DNA of 64,000 bases from Candidatus Cloacimonadota bacterium (lineage in GTDB: Bacteria > Cloacimonadota > Cloacimonadia > Cloacimonadales > TCS61). The position numbers and the translations under genes were made by a program. The notes below the pieces were generated by a model that was not told the DNA's origin, did no database searches, and saw only the letters and a list, made by a program, of their open reading frames with translations. Below, piece by piece: positions 57,252-64,000 of this stretch (the stretch's first letter is position 1; each line of letters begins with the position of its first letter). Location of the stretch: contig JAIPJH010000003.1 of assembly GCA_021734245.1 (NCBI GenBank), positions 1 to 64,000 of the forward strand. Direction: 5' to 3'.

Positions 57252-58379
57252 ATGATAAATGTATTTCCTGTAGAAACTAAAAAAGATTTGAAACAATTCA
57301 TAATGCTGCCGTTTCAACTTTACAAAGATGATCCGTATTGGGTTGCACCTATCATTAGTGAGCAGAAAAAGTTTTTCGATCCGAAAAAGAATCCTTATTA
57401 TGAACATTCGGAAGTCCAGCTTTTCCTGGCAGAAAAAAATGGAGAAATTGTAGGTAGAATTTCGGCTCAAACCAATACTCAACACAATAAATTTCACGAA
57501 GATAAAGTAGGATTTTTCGGTTTCTTTGAATGCATAAATGATCAGGCTGTAGCCAATGAATTGATCGATGAAGCTTATGCCTGGAACAAAGAGCGTGGAA
57601 AAGATACTCTTCGCGGTCCGATGAATTTTTCTACCAACGATGAATGCGGACTTCTGGTGGACGGTTTTGAATCTTCACCTTTCATCATGATGACACACAA
57701 CAAGCCATATTATCCGGATCTTCTCACTAAAGCCGGTTTTGCCAAAAGTATGGATCTGCTGGCTTATCTTATTCCTCGCCGTCCAACACCTGAACGTCTT
57801 CAACGAGTTGTAAATAAATTACAGGAACGCGGCAGATTCACAGTTCGTTCACTTTCTACAAAAAAGAAAGATCTGCGAAAAGATCTGGAAATGGTGTTCA
57901 CAGTTTATACCAAAGCCTGGGAAAGGAATTGGGGATTCGTTCCCATGACGGAAAAAGAATTTTTCCATCTCATCGATTCTGTGATCGATATTGTGATGCC
58001 GGAATTTTTCTATCTGGCGTTCGTGGAAGATGATCCAGTCGGATTTTATGTGGCTCTTCCCGATTACAATCAAGTCATCAAAAAGATGAAAGGGAAACTC
58101 TTTCCTTTTGGAATTTTCCACCTGCTTTTCGGACGCAACAAAATCGATGCCATGCGTGTTGTAACGATGGGTGTCATCAAAGAATATCAAGGTCGCGGTA
58201 TCGACACGGTTTTCTATACAAGAAACTTCCAGATAGCCAACGAACACAAGAAACTCGATATAAAAAATGCCGAAATGAGTTGGATATTAGAAACCAACAC
58301 AATGATGAACCGTATCGCTACAAATCTGGGGGGATATGTTCACAAAACTTACAGAGTTTTGGATAAAAAAATAACATAA
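57252..58379 (+). CDS. GNAT-fold acetyltransferase family protein (second of a tandem pair)
   Basis: About 375 residues from ATG 57252 (AGGAG at 57241-57245). Same architecture as the preceding gene: VGRISAQTNTQHNKFHEDK, GFFGFFECINDQ, TLRGPMNFSTNDE, then VVTMGVIKEYQGRGIDTVFY, which has the Q/R-x-x-G-x-G/A acetyl-CoA loop (YQGRGID) better conserved than in the first copy. Substrate unknown. A duplication is inferred. Confidence 0.7.
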   Translation: MINVFPVETKKDLKQFIMLPFQLYKDDPYWVAPIISEQKKFFDPKKNPYYEHSEVQLFLAEKNGEIVGRISAQTNTQHNKFHEDKVGFFGFFECINDQAVANELIDEAYAWNKERGKDTLRGPMNFSTNDECGLLVDGFESSPFIMMTHNKPYYPDLLTKAGFAKSMDLLAYLIPRRPTPERLQRVVNKLQERGRFTVRSLSTKKKDLRKDLEMVFTVYTKAWERNWGFVPMTEKEFFHLIDSVIDIVMPEFFYLAFVEDDPVGFYVALPDYNQVIKKMKGKLFPFGIFHLLFGRNKIDAMRVVTMGVIKEYQGRGIDTVFYTRNFQIANEHKKLDIKNAEMSWILETNTMMNRIATNLGGYVHKTYRVLDKKIT

Positions 58380-58419
58380 ATTGTTAATTGATAAATAAAA
58401 TTTTTCAGGAAAATAATAC

Positions 58420-60324
58420 ATGATTTCATTTTTAAATTCAGGAATATTATTTCTGGCTTCTGCCATAGTAATTCCGATTCTCATCTATCTTTTCGCCAAG
58501 AAGCGACCGAAAAAAATCGTTTTCAGTACTATTCGTTTCATCAAGGAAAGTCAGCAGCAGCAGAAAAAACGCATCAACCTGAAAAACCTGATCCTGCTTT
58601 TGATCCGAATGCTGATAATCCTGCTGGTAATTCTGGCAATTTCCCGTCCTGCTATTCGCTCGGAAATACTTACCAGCAGCAGCACTCATCCCAAAACAGC
58701 TTTAGCAATTATCATCGATAATTCCTACAGCATGAACTATTTGGTGGATACACAAACTGAAATGGAAAAAGCCAAAGAGATTGCTTTTAAAATTAATGAA
58801 ATGCTGAATGAGGATGATGTGGTAATTTTACTTACAGCAGATGAAAATTGGAATGAACTCCATGGAAATTCTACATTTGGCAAGTTTGATACCGACCTGA
58901 TAAAAGAACTAAAAATTACTTCCAAATCGCTTTCTACAAAAGATGTACTGGAAAATGCAGAAAAGAAATTATCGGAAATTCACCTTCCCAATCGAGAAAT
59001 TATCATGATCTCCGACCTGCAGCAAAGTGAACTGCCCGACCAAATGACAATTCCTACTTTTCTGATCCCAACTTCCGATATTGATGATCGAGTTAATATC
59101 AGTTGTGAAAAAAGTCGATTGCAAAATGAGATCGTAAAAAAAGGTTTGCAGAAAAAGATCAGCTTTGAGCTGGTGAATCATTCCAATTCTGTTCAGCAGG
59201 ATGTAATTTATCGCCTGTTTCTGGATGGAAATACAATTTCCGAAAAAGTAACTGATCTGCAGCCAAAACAACTTAAAACAGAAACATTTGAACTTGAATT
59301 GGAAACCGAAGGCTGGCACAGCGGATATGTGGAAGTAAAAAACGAACGGCTGATCTTTGATAACCGCAGCTTTTTCAGTTTCTTTCATGATGCAAGCCTG
59401 CGCGTGGCAGTTCTTTCCGATCTTCCCCAGCTTCCTCTCACTTTAGATTCGATCCTGGAAATTTATACCGGAGATGACGGAACTTATGACCTGATCTCCA
59501 CTGACGAATTGAATAGCGATTTCTTAAAAACTTACGACAATATTATAGTTTATAAACGTACTTTTTCTCCACGTTTGGAATTCATTTTGGATGATCTGCA
59601 AAGCAAAAATATGGGAATTCTATTCATTGCAGATGAAAATCTCAATGTTGATTCGCAAGATTATCTGGCCAAAAAATTCTCACTCCAATTTTCTGAATTC
59701 AATCATTTTTCGTCACCAGTAAAACTTAGTTATGCAAATCCTTATCATCCTATTTCTCGTGAGATCAAAAATGTTGAATCAATCCAGATAAATGATTTCT
59801 GGAAAACGTCAAAATCGGCTGATGCCCTTTTGAAAAGCGCTGATCTGCCTGTTGCTATTCAAAAAGAAAAATCATGTTTATGGCTGTTTGATGTTGCCAG
59901 TTTGCAGAATCCATTTCTGCTGAATAATGCGTTTCCTGTTTTTGCTTACAATTCGCTTCGTTTTACCTCTCAATCAGACCTTATCATATCATCGAAAAAA
60001 GTTGGAGATCAACTCTCAGGATCACTGATAACACTTCCAAATGGTAATGAAATAACACCGGGAAATAAAAAGGTTATTTCAGAAGTTTCCGGAATTTATA
60101 AAATCGATGATAAATTGATTCCGGTTAATCTGGATTACGCTGAAAGCAGTTATTCGCGACTCTCCAAACCACACACGAAAAACCTGCAGGTTCTGGAAAC
60201 GGATTGGCAGCAGAATATTCTACATTCGCGTTATGGCTTTGAAATCTGGAAATACCTGCTGATCTTTGTTTTGATACTTTTTGCTTTGGAGATGTTCATC
60301 GTAAAAAAAGAAGAAACAAAATAA
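58420..60324 (+). CDS. BatA-like membrane protein with von Willebrand A domain
   Basis: 634 residues. The N-terminal BatA segment (SGILFLASAIVIPILIYLFAKKRPKKIVFSTIRF) is followed by a membrane helix (LLIRMLIILLVILAIS) and a VWA domain with the MIDAS motif AIIIDNSYSMN (D-x-S-x-S) at about residue 105-115 and MISDLQQSE later. The rest is a periplasmic beta domain, and a C-terminal helix (YLLIFVLILFALEMFIV) anchors the end. BatA-type proteins belong to aerotolerance/stress clusters with MoxR ATPases; no MoxR gene is adjacent. GGAAAA precedes the ATG. Confidence 0.85.
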   Translation: MISFLNSGILFLASAIVIPILIYLFAKKRPKKIVFSTIRFIKESQQQQKKRINLKNLILLLIRMLIILLVILAISRPAIRSEILTSSSTHPKTALAIIIDNSYSMNYLVDTQTEMEKAKEIAFKINEMLNEDDVVILLTADENWNELHGNSTFGKFDTDLIKELKITSKSLSTKDVLENAEKKLSEIHLPNREIIMISDLQQSELPDQMTIPTFLIPTSDIDDRVNISCEKSRLQNEIVKKGLQKKISFELVNHSNSVQQDVIYRLFLDGNTISEKVTDLQPKQLKTETFELELETEGWHSGYVEVKNERLIFDNRSFFSFFHDASLRVAVLSDLPQLPLTLDSILEIYTGDDGTYDLISTDELNSDFLKTYDNIIVYKRTFSPRLEFILDDLQSKNMGILFIADENLNVDSQDYLAKKFSLQFSEFNHFSSPVKLSYANPYHPISREIKNVESIQINDFWKTSKSADALLKSADLPVAIQKEKSCLWLFDVASLQNPFLLNNAFPVFAYNSLRFTSQSDLIISSKKVGDQLSGSLITLPNGNEITPGNKKVISEVSGIYKIDDKLIPVNLDYAESSYSRLSKPHTKNLQVLETDWQQNILHSRYGFEIWKYLLIFVLILFALEMFIVKKEETK

Positions 60325-60732
60325 AGAATAGCATATCTCTATATTAAATAAAGAAAATTAGGAAGGAATAAACCTAATTTATTGCAATAAATGATATTGC
60401 TGCTATTTTAACCGTCCAAAACCTTATCCGGCAAAGCCCACAAATTTATTCGGAGGAATCTTGATACGAGAAATATTTCTGACAACGGTTTCAACCGTTT
60501 ACACAAACAAAAAACCATTGAAATGGTTACTAAAAATAGACTTTGCTTGTTTTTCCCATGAATACATTCATGGGCTTGAAAAAATGAAATTATAGTTTCT
60601 CCTTGTTGATTATTGAAAAGGAATATTTTTTCGGAAGATACCTTTATTGTTCATTCTGCTTGACAGCAAAACTGTTACAGAAAAATTTTGTTCGGTCTCG
60701 ATCATAAGTTATAGAAGAATAAAGGAGAAAGC
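60325..60732. other. Intergenic region with four inverted repeats upstream of rplM
   Basis: 408 nt without a supported gene. Successive inverted repeats are AAATTAGG/CCTAATTT (60355-60380, a weak terminator candidate for the BatA-like gene), AACGGTT-TC-AACCGTT (60484-60499), AACCATT-GA-AATGGTT (60513-60528) and CCCATGAAT-AC-ATTCATGGG (60555-60574). They resemble the short palindromic repeats of other environmental genomes. The rplM promoter lies at the right end. Confidence 0.65.
60660..60665 (+). promoter_or_regulatory. Putative -35 box of the rplM operon
   Basis: CTTGACAG (TTGACA 60660-60665), 67 nt upstream of the rplM start, followed by an AAATTTTG stretch; no TATAAT at 17 bp. Confidence 0.4.
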
Positions 60733-61164
60733 ATGAAAACTGATGCACCGAAAGCTAATCAGATTCAGCAAAGCTGGTATCTGGTAGATGCAACCGATAA
60801 GGTGCTGGGAAGGTTAGCCACACAGGTCGCGTCCATCCTGCGTGGAAAAAACAAACCTTATTTCAGCCCACATCTGGATACAGGTGATTTTGTGGTTGTA
60901 GTAAATGCCGAAAAGATTCGTCTTACAGGCAACAAGGAAAATAAAAAAACATACGATAGATATAGTGGTTATCCCGGTGGTAGAAGCGAAGTTACATTCA
61001 AAAGAATGAAAGAAGAAAGACCGGAAGAAATCATTATTCACGCCGTAAAAGGAATGCTTCCCAAAAATATCCTGGGAAGAAAATTAATCCAGAAATTGAA
61101 GGTTTATGCTGGAGCAAATCATCCGCATGCTGGCCAGAAACCTTTAGATTTAGATATTAAATAG
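60733..61164 (+). CDS. rplM: 50S ribosomal protein L13
   Basis: 143 residues, normal length. Signature stretches WYLVDATDKVLGRLATQVASIL, FVVVVNAEKIRLTGNKE and the GMLPKNILGRKLIQKLKVYAG near the C-terminus. It is one of the first proteins to assemble on 23S rRNA. AAAGGAG precedes the ATG; rpsI follows 12 nt later, the usual rplM-rpsI operon. Confidence 0.99.
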   Translation: MKTDAPKANQIQQSWYLVDATDKVLGRLATQVASILRGKNKPYFSPHLDTGDFVVVVNAEKIRLTGNKENKKTYDRYSGYPGGRSEVTFKRMKEERPEEIIIHAVKGMLPKNILGRKLIQKLKVYAGANHPHAGQKPLDLDIK

Positions 61165-61176
61165 GGAGAGAAATAA

Positions 61177-61563
61177 ATGCAATATTTTGATGCAATTGGC
61201 AGAAGAAAGAAATCTGTAGCAAGAGTTCGTCTTACTCCCGGAACCGGTAAAAGAATGGCAAACAACCGCACCGTAAAAAGCTATCTGGGAAGAGAAACTT
61301 TGGAAATGATCATCGAACAGCCACTCAAATTAGTTGAGCTCTCCGACAAGATCGATGTAACTGTAAACGTTGATGGTGGTGGACTTTCCGGTCAGGCAGG
61401 AGCGATTCGTCATGGAATCGCCAGAGCTCTTTGCAAATATGATGAAGATCTTCGCCCAGCTTTGAAAAAGCAAGGCTTCCTTACTCGTGACCCCAGAATG
61501 GTGGAGAGAAAGAAGCCAGGTCAACCCAAAGCAAGAAAGAGATTCCAATTCTCAAAACGTTAG
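61177..61563 (+). CDS. rpsI: 30S ribosomal protein S9
   Basis: 128 residues: [20 protein letters not shown] at the start, [19 protein letters not shown] in the middle and the conserved C-terminal [11 protein letters not shown] whose terminal Lys-Arg contacts P-site tRNA. GGGAGAG precedes the ATG. Confidence 0.99.
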   Translation: MQYFDAIGRRKKSVARVRLTPGTGKRMANNRTVKSYLGRETLEMIIEQPLKLVELSDKIDVTVNVDGGGLSGQAGAIRHGIARALCKYDEDLRPALKKQGFLTRDPRMVERKKPGQPKARKRFQFSKR

Positions 61564-61728
61564 AAAATACTTTAGAGTATTTCATAAGTGTAGATTTCCA
61601 ACTAGTGGAAATAATAAAAAAGGAAATAAACTGTTTAAGAATTGCATAACGGTGTTTCGAAATAAATTCGAGATTAATATGCAGATAATTTTAAACAGGA
61701 AATTAACCGTAAAATAAGGAGATAATTA
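61564..61728 (+). promoter_or_regulatory. rpsB leader region
   Basis: 165 nt between rpsI and rpsB. It contains one perfect inverted repeat, ATTTCCA-ACTAG-TGGAAAT (61594-61612), and a TCGAA/TTCGA pair near 61658-61671. S2 operons of other bacteria are autoregulated through leaders, so this is a candidate; no known motif is matched. Confidence 0.35.
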
Positions 61729-62589
61729 ATGTCTGTAGTAACAATGAAAGCTCTTTTGGAGAGCGGTGTTCATTTTGGCCATCAAACTCACAAATGGAAT
61801 CCCAAAATGGACAAATATATTTTCATCAAAAGAAACGGCATCCACATTCTGGACCTTAAACAAACTCTGGACGCAGTAAATGAAGCGTTTATGTTTGTTA
61901 AAGAAATTGCAAGTAAAGGTGAAAATGTACTTTTTGTAGGAACAAAAAAACAAGCAAAAGAAGCGATCGAAGAAGCAGCAAAAAAATGTGGTGCATTTTA
62001 TGTAAGCAACCGCTGGTATGGCGGAATGCTTACAAATATGAAAACAATTCGCAACAGCATCGCAAAACTCGATTATTATGAGCAGATCGTAGAAGATGGC
62101 ACGATTAACAGTTTTACCAAGCTGGAAGCAACTAAAATGAAGAAAAATTACGACAAGATCATAAACGGCCTGGGTGGTATTCGTGAAATGGAAAGACTTC
62201 CAGGTGCTGTTTTCATCGTTGACATTATCAATGAAAAGATCGCAGTGCATGAAGCGCGTAAACTTGGCATTCCAATCGTGGCAATGGTCGATACAAATTC
62301 CGATCCCGATCTGGTAGATTATGTAATTCCTGCCAATGATGATGCTATTCGTGCTATTCATCTCATGTCCAATATCATGGCAGATGCTGTTATCGACGGC
62401 AAACAATCCATGATGGAAGGTGCTGATATTACACCACCGGAAGAAAAAGAAAAAACAGAAGAATCAGCCAAAGAAAAAGTAGAAGAAAATAAAGAGAAAA
62501 AAGCTGAAAAAAAAGAAACTAAAAAGCCTGAAACTAAAAAAACTGAAAAGAAAACAGCTAAAAAAGAAGATAAAAAAGAATCAAAATAA
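61729..62589 (+). CDS. rpsB: 30S ribosomal protein S2 with Lys/Glu-rich C-terminal extension
   Basis: 286 residues. Core markers are LLESGVHFGHQTHKWNPKM, FVGTKKQAKEAIEEAAKKCG, VSNRWYGGMLTNMKTI and VDIINEKIAVHEARKLGIPI. Typical S2 is about 230-260 residues; here residues about 238-286 form a tail of almost only K, E, T, A and D, an extension seen in several bacterial S2 proteins and probably disordered. TAAGGAG precedes the ATG. It starts the usual rpsB-tsf-pyrH cluster. Confidence 0.98.
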   Translation: MSVVTMKALLESGVHFGHQTHKWNPKMDKYIFIKRNGIHILDLKQTLDAVNEAFMFVKEIASKGENVLFVGTKKQAKEAIEEAAKKCGAFYVSNRWYGGMLTNMKTIRNSIAKLDYYEQIVEDGTINSFTKLEATKMKKNYDKIINGLGGIREMERLPGAVFIVDIINEKIAVHEARKLGIPIVAMVDTNSDPDLVDYVIPANDDAIRAIHLMSNIMADAVIDGKQSMMEGADITPPEEKEKTEESAKEKVEENKEKKAEKKETKKPETKKTEKKTAKKEDKKESK

Positions 62590-62614
62590 TTTTGATTCAT
62601 AGCATTATTTCAAG

Positions 62615-62640
62615 CAAGGAGAGACCGCGGTCTCTTCTTG
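62615..62640 (+). other. 26-nt palindrome between rpsB and tsf
   Basis: A near-perfect palindrome centred on CGCG (AGAGACC-GCGG-TCTCT core, 16 nt exact) extends to CAAG/CTTG with one G-T pair. It is followed by TTTCATA and no long T tract, so it may be a weak terminator, an attenuator or an RNase site between the two genes. Confidence 0.5.
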
Positions 62641-62683
62641 TTTCATAAAAGGTTTTAGAAAAGAAAAATAACAGGAGATAGAA

Positions 62684-63559
62684 ATGAGTATTTCTGCAAA
62701 ATTAGTGATGGAATTAAGAGCTAAAACTAATGCAGGTATGATGGACTGTAAAAAAGCTCTGATAGAAAATAATGGAGATATGGAAGCAGCTGTTCTCTGG
62801 CTGCGCGAAAAAGGTATCAGCAAGGCTGCAAAAAAAGCCAGCCGTATCGCTGCTGAAGGCTTGGTCTTTGAAGCTTCTAACGATGAAATCGCTGCTTTGG
62901 TCGAGTTCAATTCTGAAACAGACTTTGTGGCAAAAAATGAAGAATTTATTGCTTTTGGCCAAACAATGGCAAACCTTATTCTGGAAAATGAAATATCAAA
63001 CGTAGAAGAACTGAAAGCACTTAAAATAGAAGATTCGAATGTTGAAACAAAACTCACTGATATGATCGCTAAAATTGGTGAAAACATGAATATTCGCCGT
63101 TTAGCACGTGTTAAAGCAGATGGTTTTATAACTACATATCTGCACATGGGTGGTAAAATCGGCGTTATCTTGAATATGACTGGTGAAGCTACAGAAGAAA
63201 ACAAAGAAAAGGCAAAAGATGTAGCAATGCACGTAGCTGCAATGAGCCCCGATTTTCTGGATAAATCTGAAGTAACAGAAGAAATCCTGGAAAAAGAAAA
63301 GAGCATTATGAAAGCTCAACTTCTGGAAGAAGGCAAACCAGAAAATATCATCGATAAAATTTTGATCGGTAAGATGAATAAATTCTACGAAGAAAATTGC
63401 CTGCTTCAGCAGAAATTCGTAAAAGACGACAAGATCACGATTGCTCAATATCTGGGCAAAGATCTTGGCATTAAAGAAGTTGTTCGCTTTAAACTGGGTG
63501 AAGGTTTAGAAAAAAGAAACGAAGATTTTGCGGCAGAAGTTGCTGCTCAGATGAACTAG
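62684..63559 (+). CDS. tsf: Translation elongation factor Ts
   Basis: 291 residues. EF-Ts exchanges GDP for GTP on EF-Tu. N-terminal UBA-like domain [19 protein letters not shown] with the conserved signature, [15 protein letters not shown], the nucleotide-exchange motif [11 protein letters not shown], and the second signature [19 protein letters not shown] precedes the start. Confidence 0.99.
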   Translation: MSISAKLVMELRAKTNAGMMDCKKALIENNGDMEAAVLWLREKGISKAAKKASRIAAEGLVFEASNDEIAALVEFNSETDFVAKNEEFIAFGQTMANLILENEISNVEELKALKIEDSNVETKLTDMIAKIGENMNIRRLARVKADGFITTYLHMGGKIGVILNMTGEATEENKEKAKDVAMHVAAMSPDFLDKSEVTEEILEKEKSIMKAQLLEEGKPENIIDKILIGKMNKFYEENCLLQQKFVKDDKITIAQYLGKDLGIKEVVRFKLGEGLEKRNEDFAAEVAAQMN

Positions 63560-63584
63560 CTTTTTTTCTAAGAAAGGTGGAATA

Positions 63585-64000
63585 ATGCATACTTACAAAC
63601 CGGAAAAGATACATACTCTGATCTTGAAATTGAGTGGAGAAGTTTTAGCAGGAAATAAAGGTTTCGGATTTGATATGGATAGGATCAATGAACTCATCGA
63701 TGAAGTAATCACTATCCGTAAAATGGGATATAGAATAGGCATCGTGCTGGGAGGAGGAAACTTCTTTCGGGGAGCTTCTGAAATGGGCGGTAAACTGAAC
63801 AGAGTTACTGCCGATAACGTAGGAATGCTGGCTACAGTTCAAAATGCCCTGGTTTTTTCTAATATGATGAAAAACAGAAATTATCAAACCGAAGTTTATT
63901 CTGCCTTCCAGGTAGAAAGAATAGCTAAATTCTACACTCCAAATAGAGCTATTACATCTTTGAATGAAGGCAAGATATGTTTTTTCTGCGGTGGTATTGC
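63585..64000 (+). CDS. pyrH: Uridylate kinase, N-terminal part (cut by window edge)
   Basis: The frame from ATG 63585 (GAAAGGTGG upstream) stays open to the last base, giving 138 residues. LILKLSGEVLAG, IGIVLGGGNFFRG and VGMLATVQNALVF are the phosphate-binding and UMP-site motifs of bacterial PyrH, which makes UDP from UMP. Position after tsf is the standard order. Confidence 0.97.
   Translation, partial: MHTYKPEKIHTLILKLSGEVLAGNKGFGFDMDRINELIDEVITIRKMGYRIGIVLGGGNFFRGASEMGGKLNRVTADNVGMLATVQNALVFSNMMKNRNYQTEVYSAFQVERIAKFYTPNRAITSLNEGKICFFCGGI

Overview
The window looks like a chromosomal segment of an AT-rich, Gram-negative-type bacterium close to Candidatus Cloacimonadota or a neighbouring FCB-group lineage (Marinimicrobia, Fermentibacterota and similar). 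Reasons: many secreted proteins end in a type IX secretion (T9SS)-like C-terminal module with a YPNPFNP motif and a terminal ...KMxLLK; there are PorV/PorQ-family barrels, a TonB receptor with its own ExbB/ExbD/TonB set, and a secretome dominated by peptidases, as expected of an amino-acid fermenter. The lineage is an inference; no 16S gene is present.

Layout. 1-5.5 kb: a truncated M1 aminopeptidase (minus), a UPF0158 gene behind an interrupted small ORF, then CIRCE-controlled groEL and a tRNA-Leu(CAA). 5.6-19.5 kb: a tightly packed plus-strand run with a PorV-like protein, an M6 metallopeptidase, three tandem paralogous small membrane proteins, two tandem histidine ammonia-lyase-type genes, a TPR lipoprotein with a charged tail, a membrane protein and truA, closed by a bidirectional terminator. 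19.5-31.1 kb: a minus-strand run reading TonB receptor, exbB, exbD, exbD, tonB, large secreted protein, PorV-like protein, secreted T9SS protein. 31.2-39 kb: minus-strand metabolic genes (lipoate/octanoyl transferase type, PfkB kinase, aspartate aminotransferase, glyS, a third PorV-like protein, a PtsN-type EIIA). 39.1-51.5 kb: plus-strand SurA-like foldase, fba, gap, then a secreted T9SS protein, a C10 cysteine peptidase and an S8 subtilase. 52.1-54.5 kb: a minus-strand GLUG-type secreted protein. 54.7-60.3 kb: yggS, a divergent plsY, two GNAT paralogues and a BatA/VWA protein. 60.7-64 kb: rplM-rpsI, rpsB-tsf-pyrH (pyrH cut by the window end).

Working together: exported peptidases (M1, M6, C10, S8) would digest extracellular protein, the PorV-like barrels and C-terminal signals would serve their export and surface attachment, the TonB unit would power uptake or outer-membrane work, and lyases and an aminotransferase would process amino acids inside. 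The glycolytic fba-gap pair, translation genes and chaperonin are ordinary housekeeping.

The gene-free stretches (36.9-37.6, 47.7-48.2, 51.5-52.1 and 60.3-60.7 kb) are not empty: they hold dispersed hairpin-forming repeats, including a 98-bp tandem repeat and a family with a 43-nt run identical between two loci 14 kb apart. No prophage, insertion sequence, CRISPR array or clear new defence system was seen. The items most worth a second look are the Cys-for-Ser MIO variant in the first ammonia-lyase, the TonB/PorV/cargo operon with shared calcium-type loops, and the repeat families.
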